DNA from: a virus
DNA: 64,000 bases
Reading direction: 5' to 3' (one strand)
Virus record (IMG/VR): IMGVR_UViG_3300042541_001760
Span: 179,689 to 243,688 of that record
Shown here: positions 1 through 7,857 of the stretch, in pieces
How the letters are laid out: every line of letters starts with the position of its first letter
Numbering within the stretch: position 1 is the stretch's first letter
Made by a program: the position numbers and the translations under genes
Notes under the pieces: generated by a model
The model's input: only the letters and a program-made list of their open reading frames with translations
Databases searched by the model: none
What the model was told of the DNA's origin: nothing

Positions 1-127
1 TTTTCATCGCCAATGCGGTTGTGACCCCATCTAAATCTTGGTGAAAATATATTTTTGCTTTCTTGTATCTTTGGGATAACTTATTGATATCCCTTATCCC
101 TGACTCTTTGATTAACCTTTTTTTCAT
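1..127 (-). CDS. DHH-family phosphoesterase-like protein (5' part only)
   Basis: Only the first 42 codons are inside the window; the gene continues past the left edge. An ATG at 127 opens a frame with a basic N-terminus followed by a hydrophobic strand and HQDLDGVTTALAM at residues 29-41. This resembles motif I of DHH phosphoesterases (strand followed by H-x-D-x-DG-x-x-[SA]-A), the family of RecJ and the nanoRNases, where the aspartates bind Mn2+. The rest of the family motifs lie outside the window, so DNA exonuclease versus nucleotide phosphodiesterase cannot be decided. A hairpin with flanking A and T runs lies just upstream. Confidence 0.55.
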   Translation of the reverse strand, partial: MKKRLIKESGIRDINKLSQRYKKAKIYFHQDLDGVTTALAMK

Positions 128-150
128 AATAAATAAATACAATGAAAAAC

Positions 151-182
151 AAAAAAGGAGGTTAAACTACCTCCTCTTTTTT
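151..182. terminator. Bidirectional rho-independent terminator
   Basis: An inverted repeat GGAGGT (157-162) / ACCTCC (169-174) is flanked by an A run on the left and a C-interrupted T run on the right, so it has terminator form on both strands. It separates the DHH-like gene on the minus strand from the RHH/HNH genes on the plus strand. Confidence 0.6.
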
Positions 183-229
183 GATAAAACTATTTATTCT
201 ATATAAAGTAGGATTTTACTTACTTTACT

Positions 230-239
230 GATATTTATA
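230..239 (+). promoter_or_regulatory. TATTTATA element (candidate late-type promoter)
   Basis: GATATTTATA ends 4 nt before the ATG at 244. The same octamer lies in the same orientation relative to the start codon at many other gene starts in this window. If it acts as a -10 box, the mRNA would be leaderless or nearly so. Confidence 0.45.
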
Positions 240-243
240 ATAT

Positions 244-399
244 ATGAAAGAATTAAAAAAATTAGAAGAAAAAAAAGTTAAAATATCAATAACTTTAAGT
301 CCTGACTTAAATAAAAGAATGGAATACGAATTAACTAATAAATCTAAATTGATTGAGAAATTATTGAGAACATATTATGGAAACAAAAATTTGTTGTAG
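244..399 (+). CDS. Small ribbon-helix-helix-like protein
   Basis: A 51-codon frame begins at ATG 244. It has a lysine-rich N-terminus, then a short strand (KVKISITLSP, residues 11-20), a helix (DLNKRMEYELT), a turn and a second helix (KSKLIEKLLRTYYG). That order and length fit the CopG/Arc ribbon-helix-helix fold, a dimeric DNA-binding fold common in phage and plasmid repressors. Its last 23 bases overlap the start of the HNH gene at 377 in another frame, so the two are probably co-transcribed. The operator is not known; autoregulation is only a possibility. Confidence 0.55.
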   Translation: MKELKKLEEKKVKISITLSPDLNKRMEYELTNKSKLIEKLLRTYYGNKNLL

Positions 400-1051
400 A
401 TGTAAGGAAGAAAAGGAGTTATGTGAATTTGGTAATTTAAAATCATCAAAAGATGGTCTAATGTATCATTGTAGGGTTTGTAATAGTAATAAAATGAAAA
501 ACTACCGTGTAGAACACCAAGAAACATATAAAAAATCTTTAGAAGAAAATAAAGAAAAAATATCTAAATACCTGAAGGAATATAATAAAACTAATAAAGA
601 CAAAATAGTAAAATTACGGAAAGAAAATTATATAACTAATCGTGATGAAATTTTATTAAAAAATAAAGAATATCATAAGAATAATAAAGAAAGTGTTAGA
701 ATACGCAAAAATAATTACACCAAATATAAAAGAAATACGGATATTTTATATTACATAATACATATATCAAGAAAGAGGATTTATAATTTTTTAAAATCAA
801 AAGAATTAAAAAAAAATAATAAAACATTTGATATTATAGGATGTTCTCCCGAATTTCTTAGAGAATATATTGAAAATCAATTCAGTAATGGAATGTCTTG
901 GGAATTAATGGGTAAAGGTATTCATATTGACCATATTATTCCATTATCTTCCGCAAATACCGAAGAGGATATATATAAACTTTGTCATTACACTAACCTA
1001 CAACCATTGTGGGCGATAGATAATATTAAAAAGGGTAATAAAATATTATAA
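377..1051 (+). CDS. HNH endonuclease (homing-type)
   Basis: This 224 aa protein has an N-terminal zinc-binding pair (CxxC at residues 7-10, CRVC near 32-35), a long lysine/asparagine-rich helical middle (about 45-120), and a C-terminal HNH nuclease core: HIDHIIPLSS, then a spaced NLQPLW and NIKKGNK. The core matches free-standing HNH endonucleases found in many large phages, which cut DNA using a metal held by the His and Asn residues. It stands alone on the plus strand and ends 6 bases past the stop of the convergent methyltransferase gene. Mobile, intron-less homing behaviour is inferred; no intron boundaries are visible. Confidence 0.8.
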   Translation: METKICCRCKEEKELCEFGNLKSSKDGLMYHCRVCNSNKMKNYRVEHQETYKKSLEENKEKISKYLKEYNKTNKDKIVKLRKENYITNRDEILLKNKEYHKNNKESVRIRKNNYTKYKRNTDILYYIIHISRKRIYNFLKSKELKKNNKTFDIIGCSPEFLREYIENQFSNGMSWELMGKGIHIDHIIPLSSANTEEDIYKLCHYTNLQPLWAIDNIKKGNKIL

Positions 1052-1894
1052 ATCAAAATTTAATTCTTTTTTACTTTCTATAAAAGAACTTATTCTCTTA
1101 GTCGCAACCTCTATGTAGTTTGGAGATAGTTCAATTCCTATCCATTTGCGTCCAAGAATTTGTGCTGCCACCAAACTTGTTCCGCTACCAGCGAATGGAT
1201 CCAATACCACATCATTCTTATAGGATAATATCTTAATCGCCTTACTTGGAATATCAAGACTGAAAGTCGCCTTGGTCATTGGTCTTGAATCATTCAGGTA
1301 TTTCCATTGTCCGAATACCAACTCCATAAACTCTTTCTTATCTTCGTCCTGATAAACCACTTTGTTTTTGAATGTTCCATCCTCTTGTTCTATTTGGGTT
1401 GGAACTCCCTTCCATTGTGGTTCTCCTTTAACTTTCTTAATGTGTTTGTGTTTGTATGCCAGTATTACACACTCCTTCGGATTATATATGTAGGGGCTCG
1501 ACGGACTCATCCACGAACCCCATGCGGTGGTCTTACTTCGGTGGGGGGAATCTTCTTCTAAGTCAACAATACCAAAAAACTTAAACCCAATTTTTTTCAT
1601 CAATTGATATATCTCTGACACAAAGAAAATCCGTCCACCTTTATCTTGGCGATTGATTTCATATGGAATGTTAATGGCTACTCTACCATCATCTTTTAAC
1701 ACTCTAAATGCTTGGGTTAACCAATTCTCCGAGAACTTTAAATACTCCTCAAAATAAACATCATCGTCGTGAACATCGTATGCGATACCCACGCCGTAGG
1801 GGGGACTACTCACAATTAAATCAATTGATGATTCAGGTAATGTTTTCATTACCTCAACACAGTCCCCATTTATAATTCTATTTGTCTCTAACAT
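1046..1894 (-). CDS. DNA methyltransferase, beta class (N4-cytosine or N6-adenine)
   Basis: The protein (282 aa from the ATG at 1894) carries the catalytic motif SSPPYG at about residues 29-34 and the AdoMet-binding motif DPFAGSGTS at about 232-240. Having motif IV before motif I is the permuted order of beta-class amino-methyltransferases. SPPY is compatible with N4-cytosine or N6-adenine methylation; the sequence does not decide. An in-frame ATG 72 nt further upstream lies inside the preceding gene; the ATG at 1894 falls directly after that gene's stop (TAATATG), so I prefer it. It forms a cluster with a Dam-like enzyme just upstream. Modification of phage DNA against host restriction is the likely role. 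Confidence 0.85.
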   Translation of the reverse strand: MLETNRIINGDCVEVMKTLPESSIDLIVSSPPYGVGIAYDVHDDDVYFEEYLKFSENWLTQAFRVLKDDGRVAINIPYEINRQDKGGRIFFVSEIYQLMKKIGFKFFGIVDLEEDSPHRSKTTAWGSWMSPSSPYIYNPKECVILAYKHKHIKKVKGEPQWKGVPTQIEQEDGTFKNKVVYQDEDKKEFMELVFGQWKYLNDSRPMTKATFSLDIPSKAIKILSYKNDVVLDPFAGSGTSLVAAQILGRKWIGIELSPNYIEVATKRISSFIESKKELNFDL

Positions 1895-1895
1895 A

Positions 1896-2687
1896 TTAAT
1901 AATTTTTCCAAAGTGTCTCCACCTTTGTTTTAGGTTTTCTATTTCCGCTAACGGTATTAACATCAAAGTTAATTTTTGTAAATCCGTTTTCAGTTAATCT
2001 ATCGTATAACGGACAATCATATCCGCTAATTAGTATTTTTGAATTGGCGTTGATAACACTATCCAAAAATTGATTATGCATTTCATCATCCATATCAACA
2101 ATGTATCTTGTCTCACCCCTCGTTGATTGGACATATGGTGGGTCACAATATATAAACGCATTTGGTAGGTTATATCTATTGATTATGTCAATACCACTCC
2201 TATTTAATACGATTACTTTTGATAATCTTTGATGTAGTTCGGGTAATCTATCTATTGCTGATAAGAAGTCGGATACCGATTTACCCATCTTTCTTCTGAT
2301 TACCGTATTAATACTGATACCACCAATTCCGTTATGTGATGTTCTATTAACATAGAAAAAATAAAACGCTCTGTCAAGTACTGATATCTCTTGTTTTAAT
2401 TTTTCCTTAAATTCTTTTCGTAGATCCTCAGAGTAATGAACGAGGTCACACTTAGATTTAAATTGTTCAAATAGTTCGGTATCGGATATTACCTTATATA
2501 ATGAATATACATTCTGTTCAAGGTCATTATATATTTCAATTGGTGTTTCAGGTTTCTTTAACCCTATTGAAAACGAACCCCCAAATGGTTCAATGTATGT
2601 ATCGTATGTATCTGACTGGGGGAAGTGTTCTAAAATATTGTTAAACATTGTTGATTTTCCTCCGAAATATTTGATTGGGGTGTTCAT
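1896..2687 (-). CDS. dam: Dam-like DNA N6-adenine methyltransferase (D12 class)
   Basis: The 263 aa protein shows the alpha-class order: YFGGKS at residues 7-12 (motif X region), EPFGGSF near 33-39 (motif I) and the catalytic YCDPPY at about 180-185. Length and motif spacing match phage Dam/D12 enzymes, which transfer a methyl group from AdoMet to the adenine N6 of a short target, often GATC. Its start overlaps the stop of the DUF3310 gene by 4 bases and its stop abuts the start of the beta-class methyltransferase, so the three are probably one operon. Target specificity cannot be read from the sequence. Confidence 0.88.
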   Translation of the reverse strand: MNTPIKYFGGKSTMFNNILEHFPQSDTYDTYIEPFGGSFSIGLKKPETPIEIYNDLEQNVYSLYKVISDTELFEQFKSKCDLVHYSEDLRKEFKEKLKQEISVLDRAFYFFYVNRTSHNGIGGISINTVIRRKMGKSVSDFLSAIDRLPELHQRLSKVIVLNRSGIDIINRYNLPNAFIYCDPPYVQSTRGETRYIVDMDDEMHNQFLDSVINANSKILISGYDCPLYDRLTENGFTKINFDVNTVSGNRKPKTKVETLWKNY

Positions 2688-2911
2688 TTCTTTTCTAAGT
2701 TTTCAATTTTTCTGTTGAGGTACCATAACGCTTTCTTTAAATCTTGTAGTTCTTTGTCGGTATCTTTTTTCCCTGCCCTTGCCACATATTTAACTACATT
2801 GAATAGATATGCGTCCTTATCTAAATCCCAAGCCTCACACACCTTCACAACTTCATATTGATTCTCCTTTCCCCCGTAATGATTGGGGTGATTTACCATT
2901 TCTTTTTCCAT
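2684..2911 (-). CDS. DUF3310 family protein
   Basis: The 75 aa protein has the recognisable pattern of this phage family: VNHPNHYGG near the N-terminus, a central FNVVKYVARAGKK, and a C-terminal DLKKALWYLNRKIE. Proteins of this type are widespread in phages and sometimes labelled SaV-like or nucleotide kinase, but the short length and absence of a P-loop argue against a kinase. The function is unknown. The gene overlaps the downstream Dam-like gene by 4 bases. Confidence 0.8.
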   Translation of the reverse strand: MEKEMVNHPNHYGGKENQYEVVKVCEAWDLDKDAYLFNVVKYVARAGKKDTDKELQDLKKALWYLNRKIENLEKK

Positions 2912-2914
2912 CTG

Positions 2915-3295
2915 TTAACTATTTTGATTAATTAAACTAATGGTTTTAGTATTAATTACAAACTGAAAATATATCGTTGATAGGCTATCATCAGCGTAAT
3001 CATTCTTAAATGATATGTTTGAACCCTGAACATCAAAACTTAATCCATTTACTACTTCACCAATTGGATCTAAATATTCAATTTTAACGTCAGTGATTTT
3101 AAATATATCCGAGGGGTTAAATGAATAATCAACGGTTTGAAATATTTTGGTTTTAAATATTAAATTATCACCTTCATTATATATTTTAAAACTCCTAAAT
3201 AGATATTCAGGTACTTTAACCTCGTCGTTAAATTTAATTAAGAACCTATTTGATTTTAATGGTTCAACAGGTGTGAAATCTGTAATTTTGCTCAT
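2915..3295 (-). CDS. Small beta-rich protein, possibly virion (tail-tube-like)
   Basis: The 126 aa protein opens with a segment around NRFLIKF, followed by alternating hydrophobic strands to the C-terminus and no signal peptide or membrane segment. Length and strand-rich pattern recall T4 gp19-type tail tube or related tail proteins, but I see no diagnostic motif, so this is only a suggestion. It sits 3 nt from the DUF3310 gene and 1 nt from the preceding small gene, inside a minus-strand operon. Confidence 0.6.
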   Translation of the reverse strand: MSKITDFTPVEPLKSNRFLIKFNDEVKVPEYLFRSFKIYNEGDNLIFKTKIFQTVDYSFNPSDIFKITDVKIEYLDPIGEVVNGLSFDVQGSNISFKNDYADDSLSTIYFQFVINTKTISLINQNS

Positions 3296-3296
3296 A

Positions 3297-3503
3297 CTAA
3301 TTTTGTTTTTTTAATCCGAAATAATTCTTCGCCAATGGACTTTCTTCTATAATATCATCTTCAATGTATGGTGCGAGTATTTCCTTTGCCTCAAACTCTT
3401 TACACTTTAAAAGGTATTTAGCGATATAGGAAATATGGACAGGTTGTCTTAACTTACTTAGAAGTTTTTGTTCTTGTTTTGGATCCATTGGTTGATTCAA
3501 CAT
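3297..3503 (-). CDS. Small conserved-looking hypothetical protein
   Basis: This frame encodes about 68 aa from the ATG at 3503 (alternatives: 3569 and 3488). The core MDPKQEQKLL to NYFGL is predicted helical and charged, with one cysteine. The earliest start would overlap the upstream gene by 116 nt, so a later start is preferred; A-rich sequence before 3503 suits a host that does not rely on Shine-Dalgarno sites. No family recognised. Confidence 0.5.
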   Translation of the reverse strand: MLNQPMDPKQEQKLLSKLRQPVHISYIAKYLLKCKEFEAKEILAPYIEDDIIEESPLAKNYFGLKKQN

Positions 3504-3645
3504 TAGTTTCAGTTTTTGGTTGACGTGTCGCTTTTTTCCATTCTGTCTTTGAGGTGTAATCCCATCCAAATTTAACCTTTGCTTCGGCTTCTTTGTCTTT
3601 AACTCGTTCTAATTTCCCGTTGTGTTTGTTTTTCAGTGTTTTCAT
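3454..3645 (-). CDS. Small basic phage protein
   Basis: The 63 aa product begins MKTLKNKHNGKLERVKDKEA and continues with VKFGWDYTSKTEWK, a pattern I recognise from small uncharacterised phage proteins that end in a basic tail. The ATG at 3645 overlaps the stop of the upstream gene by 4 bases, so it is preferred over the ATG 9 bases earlier. The C-terminal half is polar (Thr/Lys/Glu) and probably disordered. Function unknown. Confidence 0.6.
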   Translation of the reverse strand: MKTLKNKHNGKLERVKDKEAEAKVKFGWDYTSKTEWKKATRQPKTETNVESTNGSKTRTKTSK

Positions 3646-3830
3646 ATATCCCAATTTTTAATTTGTTTTTTAACTTCAATTTCACTTACACCATTTTGAT
3701 ACATCTTATAAACATCACTGGCTAATTTATCTAAGAATATTAAAGCATCCGCCTTAAATATGTCTTTGAATGCGAACCCTGTATTAAGTTTGTCCTTAAT
3801 GGCTTCTATTGAGAGGTATCTCTTATTCAT
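3642..3830 (-). CDS. Small hypothetical protein
   Basis: The 62 aa product is helical and charged, with no recognised motif. It is linked by stop/start overlaps on both sides (ATGA type with the gene upstream at 3827-3829, and 4 bases with the gene downstream), which supports real translation within a polycistronic message. Confidence 0.6.
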   Translation of the reverse strand: MNKRYLSIEAIKDKLNTGFAFKDIFKADALIFLDKLASDVYKMYQNGVSEIEVKKQIKNWDI

Positions 3831-3949
3831 TTTTTTGAATCTTCTATTTGATTAATTAACGCTCTAATAAGTTTTCCCAAAACATAGTCATTTGGATTTT
3901 CTTTGACAAGCTTTATAATCATTTCGTATATGTTTTTATCCTCATTCAT
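3827..3949 (-). CDS. Very small hypothetical protein (40 aa)
   Basis: A 40-codon frame starts at ATG 3949 inside the last bases of the preceding gene (ATGAATGA overlap of 8 nt) and ends by sharing ATGA with the start of the following gene. The translation begins MNEDKNIYEMIIKLVKEN and is a single amphipathic helix. Tight overlaps on both sides are the main support; no family recognised. Confidence 0.5.
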   Translation of the reverse strand: MNEDKNIYEMIIKLVKENPNDYVLGKLIRALINQIEDSKK

Positions 3950-4712
3950 ATTTTTTAACGTTTGTTATACTTAAAGATTGATTACAATAATTCAAGATTC
4001 TTCTTTTGAAGAGTGGTAGTAGTGTTTCTTGTAGGGGATATTCCTCACTACCCATAACCTCAAATATTGAGTATTTGGTGGTTTCGTTTGGTTTTAACCA
4101 TTTACTAAAATTAGTAATAATTTCCTGTAATGTCAAATCCTCTTTCTTTCCTGTGTAGATTAAGTTTGATGTGTTTTTGCTATCCTTATCATTTTTATTT
4201 TTCTTTATCCTATACTCCCAAACATATAGAAGTTTCTCAGTTTTATTATAAAAATAAAAATATCCACATTTTTTATATAACTCACCCTTATTTTTCTTTA
4301 ATGTTACGGACACACTTTCATTGACCAATCCCCATATTGATTTGGCAATGTTAAAGTAATCATATATTTTTGGTGCTGAATATTTTAAAGTTCTTTGGTA
4401 TTCATCTAACTCTACTTCCGTTAATGTTGGTATTGGTTTTGTTACCAAATCAGATATCAGTAACTCATCGTCACAATATTCAAACCTCTTCTCGGTGGTC
4501 ATCATTCTACCCTCTTTAATTAGAGTTTGTATGTTGGCAAAATGTAATGATAACTCAATGAATGAGGGATATACCTCGTATTTATCAAACCTTTCGTTTA
4601 GTTTTTGAAAGTAACTCAATAAAATATACTCCTTATGCTCTGCATCTATCGGCTCTTGGAACAACCAATTGGTATCCAATAAAAATTCAAACCCTTTCTT
4701 TTTTCTTGTCAT
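3942..4712 (-). CDS. Hypothetical protein, 256 aa
   Basis: The protein is mixed alpha/beta with no signal peptide or membrane span. Its N-terminus is basic (MTRKKKGFEF) and followed by FLLDTNWLFQEPID. No domain is recognised. It heads the operon running left through the small genes to the methyltransferases. Between its start and the next gene upstream lies a short AT-rich gap with TATATTTT and a TTTCACT/AGTGAAA inverted repeat, which may hold a promoter. Confidence 0.7.
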   Translation of the reverse strand: MTRKKKGFEFLLDTNWLFQEPIDAEHKEYILLSYFQKLNERFDKYEVYPSFIELSLHFANIQTLIKEGRMMTTEKRFEYCDDELLISDLVTKPIPTLTEVELDEYQRTLKYSAPKIYDYFNIAKSIWGLVNESVSVTLKKNKGELYKKCGYFYFYNKTEKLLYVWEYRIKKNKNDKDSKNTSNLIYTGKKEDLTLQEIITNFSKWLKPNETTKYSIFEVMGSEEYPLQETLLPLFKRRILNYCNQSLSITNVKKYE

Positions 4713-4760
4713 TTCACTTCTTTTTTAAAATATAGTGAAAATAATTTAGGTTTAAAGTGA

Positions 4761-6113
4761 TTAATTATTTCTAATAATGATATATTGTTTTTCTAAAACA
4801 TATTCAGAATCATACGAACCATCATAACCATTCATAATTCCGTATCCATCAGAATCGACTAATCCTTGAGCCATAGCATCAACATCAACCCAATCTTTAA
4901 CAGGCATCTCCCACTCTTTTAACTTATCAAGAGGGTCATTCATTATATCACGCATTATTTCATCAACTTTTTCTTCAATCTGCGCTGGTGTTGGTTCTCT
5001 TACTCTATTTTGGATTTCCTCAATTTCTTCGTTCATTGCGTCAATCTGCTCTTCGTAATTATTCCATTCGTCAGAATTTATATCAGTTTCAGATTGTAGG
5101 TCTTCCATTTGACTTATTTTATTTTCAAGTTCTTCAATATGTTCTTCTTCTTCATCGGTAGGTCCAAAATCGTTTTCATCAAAATATACATCTGTGTTGT
5201 TCATAACATCATCCTCATAATGACTTCTAAAGAAGTATTCAATTCCACTCTCATCCAAATAATCTTCAACAAACCCCGTATTATAATTGTCAACACCAAG
5301 ATCATCTATTGAGTCTTTTGCATATCGTAAAGCCTCGGCGTCCGCTTCTTCCTCACTACCCACACGATATTCTCTACCTGAAAGATCACCAGTGATAATA
5401 TCAAAATTTAACATACTATTTCTATACCTACCCCCCGGTATTAATGAATATACATCCATTTTATTTTCTAAGGCTTCAATATCCTCCTCAATTGCGTCTA
5501 TATTTCCTTGTAATTCACCGGTATCGTTTCCTTGTTCTTGGTCATAAAGTAATCCACCTAACATTTCTTTAAGTTGTCTTAATTCAACTTCTTCTTCTTC
5601 CGTTATAAACATATCAGATTCTTCCGAAGATAGGTATTGAAATAAGGCTTGAGCTCTCAATCCATCGTAGTCCTCATTTTCAATTGCCCATTCATTTCTC
5701 TCCCTTCTTAGCTGAGCATCCGCCAACAATCCATTTATTCTAATACGTTCTCTCTTTCTCGCTATTGGTGTTCCTCCATCCCATATACTTCCCGTTACGG
5801 TAACTCCATCAATAGATGATATTTCAGATCTGGATATATCCAACCTTCCATCAACATATTTTATTGGACCCATACTTTTAAACGAATCGTTATTTAAATT
5901 TAAACCCCCATTTATCTTAACCTTTTTACCTCTAAACATTTTTGTTTTAGCCAAAAAGTCCAAATTATTATTTGCTCTCTCAGCGTATTTTTTAAATTCA
6001 TCTCCGGTCATCTCAATCCACTGCTCTTCATTTTGAACATCTTCTGTTTGTTCAATAACTAACTTAACTATATTCTCAAGGTCAGATTCCTTTAATTTAA
6101 TAATTCTTGCCAT
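4761..6113 (-). CDS. Acidic hypothetical protein with N-terminal leader; candidate packaged head protein
   Basis: The 450 aa product begins with an amphipathic helix, IIKLKESDLENIVKLVIE (residues 4-21), then Q. A hydrophobic-X-Glu end to a short leader is the pattern cut by T4 gp21 prohead protease in head-targeted internal proteins. Related leaders occur on other proteins in this window. The mature part has a short segment resembling a repeat unit (GPIKYVDGRLDISRSEISSI) and long Glu/Asp/Asn-rich coiled-coil stretches. A TATTTATA element lies 22 nt upstream. The function of the mature part is unknown; head packaging is inference. Confidence 0.7.
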   Translation of the reverse strand: MARIIKLKESDLENIVKLVIEQTEDVQNEEQWIEMTGDEFKKYAERANNNLDFLAKTKMFRGKKVKINGGLNLNNDSFKSMGPIKYVDGRLDISRSEISSIDGVTVTGSIWDGGTPIARKRERIRINGLLADAQLRRERNEWAIENEDYDGLRAQALFQYLSSEESDMFITEEEEVELRQLKEMLGGLLYDQEQGNDTGELQGNIDAIEEDIEALENKMDVYSLIPGGRYRNSMLNFDIITGDLSGREYRVGSEEEADAEALRYAKDSIDDLGVDNYNTGFVEDYLDESGIEYFFRSHYEDDVMNNTDVYFDENDFGPTDEEEEHIEELENKISQMEDLQSETDINSDEWNNYEEQIDAMNEEIEEIQNRVREPTPAQIEEKVDEIMRDIMNDPLDKLKEWEMPVKDWVDVDAMAQGLVDSDGYGIMNGYDGSYDSEYVLEKQYIIIRNN

Positions 6114-6135
6114 ATAACTTAAATATTACTTATTT

Positions 6136-6145
6136 TATAAATATC
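6136..6145 (-). promoter_or_regulatory. TATTTATA element (candidate late-type promoter)
   Basis: On the minus strand this reads GATATTTATA, 22 nt before the start of the 450 aa leader-bearing protein. A plus-strand variant at 6180-6187 faces the other way, so the 6114-6216 gap looks like a divergent promoter region. Confidence 0.5.
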
Positions 6146-6179
6146 AGAATATTATTTACATTAAACCACAATAGTTAAA

Positions 6180-6187
6180 TATTTATG
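6180..6187 (+). promoter_or_regulatory. TATTTATG, variant of the TATTTATA element
   Basis: TATTTATG lies 29 nt before the ATG of the MGCGC protein, in the orientation expected for it. The last base differs from the consensus. Confidence 0.3.
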
Positions 6188-6216
6188 TAAAATAAACTTT
6201 TAATAATTATAACAAC

Positions 6217-6357
6217 ATGGGATGCGGATGCAAAGGTAAACAAGAACCTGTACAACAACCAGTACAACAACCAGTACAACAACCTGCTACACCACCTCAG
6301 AATAATGCTATTCAAGAGGCGGTTAGAAAAACGGTGGAGAAATACTACAAAAAATAA
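6217..6357 (+). CDS. Small MGCGC protein with Gln-Pro repeat
   Basis: A 46-codon frame starting at 6217 encodes MGCGCKGKQE, three VQQP repeats, a short proline stretch and a C-terminal amphipathic helix (AIQEAVRKTVEKYYKK). There is no hydrophobic signal sequence, so it is not a classical lipoprotein despite the early cysteines; the paired cysteines could bind metal or form a disulfide. A strong terminator follows. Its own promoter-like element, the terminator and codon periodicity support it as a real gene. Function unknown. Confidence 0.6.
   Translation: MGCGCKGKQEPVQQPVQQPVQQPATPPQNNAIQEAVRKTVEKYYKK
6247..6282 (+). repeat. Three-unit 12-bp tandem repeat
   Basis: Three copies of a 12-bp unit (CCAGTACAACAA or a one-base variant) encode the PVQQ repeats of the MGCGC protein. 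Unit number could vary between related phages by slippage. Confidence 0.75.
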
Positions 6358-6395
6358 AACTATTTGTTAGGGGTTGACAGGTATGAAATTAAGAG

Positions 6396-6420
6396 AGGGG
6401 AAATTTTTTCCCCTTTTTTT
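6396..6420 (+). terminator. Rho-independent terminator
   Basis: GGGGAAA, a short T loop and TTTCCCC are followed by a run of T. It closes the MGCGC gene. The TATTTATA element of the next gene begins immediately after it. Confidence 0.8.
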
Positions 6421-6429
6421 GTATTTATA
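6421..6429 (+). promoter_or_regulatory. TATTTATA element (candidate late-type promoter)
   Basis: GTATTTATA directly follows the terminator's T run and ends 14 nt before the ATG at 6444. A terminator followed at once by this element argues that it restarts transcription. Confidence 0.55.
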
Positions 6430-6443
6430 AGTAAAATATTACT

Positions 6444-7487
6444 ATGAATTTAGATAAAATGATTCAGAATTTTAATAATGGTGATGATGAATTCTTGTTG
6501 TTATTTGGTACTAAGCATGACGAAATAATACATAGATTCTTATCACTAGTTAAACATAAGGGTAAATTAGACCAAATTTTGTGGAAAGATAATGATAATT
6601 TAGAGTATGGGGTTAATAACGTACTACATTTTTTATTTAAAGAACCTGAATATAGAGAGAAGATAATTGATAACGCTATTGATTATTATAGTCGTGATGT
6701 GACTAAAGTTGGTGATATAATTTATTTAAATTTTAATGATATTCGTGATTTGTCTGATTTTTTTTGTAATGAAGAATTCAGAAGAGGAGAGATGACTAGT
6801 GGTGAAATAGCGAACTCCGTTTTATCTGATGATTTTTGGGAGCCTTATGATGACACGGTTAATGATTTATACGATGATGTCATTGAGGAATTGAGTCCTG
6901 AAAATCTTGATAAATTAGGTAATATATTATTAAGACAAATTGGTAATACAAAAATAGAATCTGATGATGACGATTTAATATCAACTATTGCCGATGAACA
7001 AGGTCATCCCGAATATGTTATATTGGAAAAAGATGATATTACCAGAATATTAAAAGACAAATCGGCAACCAAAACGCTTTTTAGAAATGGTTATGTTGAA
7101 GGTGATTTAGAAACCGATTTGTATAATCTTCACGGAAATGCTTATAATGGTGCTTATATTAATGAGTTATATAAAATGGTTTGGAATGCTCTTGGGGACT
7201 TATTTGGAAAAGGTGAATATGTTAAAGATGAAAATTCAAGAAGTAAAAACGAATATAGATTTGACATTACAGAATTATTTCCTTTAGTTATTGGTGATTT
7301 TATTGAATCTAAGATGGGTTATAGTGATAATATACAAAATTATTGGAGTTTTAATTCATTAGTAAATGAACTATTTAATTATAGTAGCAAATATGAATGT
7401 CTGAAATTAGGTAGAATACCTGATTACCCTGACCACATTGATGTTAGGAACAACTTAAACTCATCATTTGATGATTACATATACTAA
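6444..7487 (+). CDS. Acidic hypothetical protein, 347 aa
   Basis: The protein is rich in Asp, Glu and Asn, soluble, with no signal peptide or membrane segment, and appears mostly helical. No domain is recognised. It is a monocistronic plus-strand gene preceded by a terminator and the TATTTATA element, and its stop overlaps the end of the convergent 91 aa gene by 4 bases. Confidence 0.7.
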   Translation: MNLDKMIQNFNNGDDEFLLLFGTKHDEIIHRFLSLVKHKGKLDQILWKDNDNLEYGVNNVLHFLFKEPEYREKIIDNAIDYYSRDVTKVGDIIYLNFNDIRDLSDFFCNEEFRRGEMTSGEIANSVLSDDFWEPYDDTVNDLYDDVIEELSPENLDKLGNILLRQIGNTKIESDDDDLISTIADEQGHPEYVILEKDDITRILKDKSATKTLFRNGYVEGDLETDLYNLHGNAYNGAYINELYKMVWNALGDLFGKGEYVKDENSRSKNEYRFDITELFPLVIGDFIESKMGYSDNIQNYWSFNSLVNELFNYSSKYECLKLGRIPDYPDHIDVRNNLNSSFDDYIY

Positions 7488-7759
7488 GGATTAACTTTCC
7501 CGCAAATATTAATTATTAATGACTCTTCTTCTGATGAAAGTTTATATCTATTATTAATTAAAGACATAACTTTCATATTAAAGTCCTCATCAGATTCTTT
7601 TGAAACTACATTGGATAACTTACTTGTTACGTTTGAGTTTTTTAAACACTCCATAATTACTTTATGATCCATATCATCCATTAATGATTCTAGCATTTCT
7701 CTTTTCTCTGAACGAGTCATACCGTATAACATTTCGTCAACACTTATATCAATATCCAT
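7484..7759 (-). CDS. Small acidic hypothetical protein
   Basis: The 91 aa product is acidic and helical. The segment after residue 10 (YGMTRSEKREMLESLMDD) looks like two amphipathic helices. No family recognised. It lies alone between two plus-strand genes. Confidence 0.55.
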   Translation of the reverse strand: MDIDISVDEMLYGMTRSEKREMLESLMDDMDHKVIMECLKNSNVTSKLSNVVSKESDEDFNMKVMSLINNRYKLSSEEESLIINICGKVNP

Positions 7760-7857
7760 ATTTTAGTTTTTAGTTAAACATATAAAATTATAGTTTTATT
7801 GTCAAATACTATTTATCCCTAATTTTATTTTATCTATTAATTATCAAAACAATAGAT

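Noticed and set aside
1307-1561. Plus-strand frame inside the beta-class methyltransferase
   Set aside because: Antisense to a gene with clear motifs; no independent support.
2915-3295. Firm assignment as T4 gp19 tail tube
   Set aside because: Only length and strand pattern fit; no diagnostic residues seen, so it is left as a suggestion.
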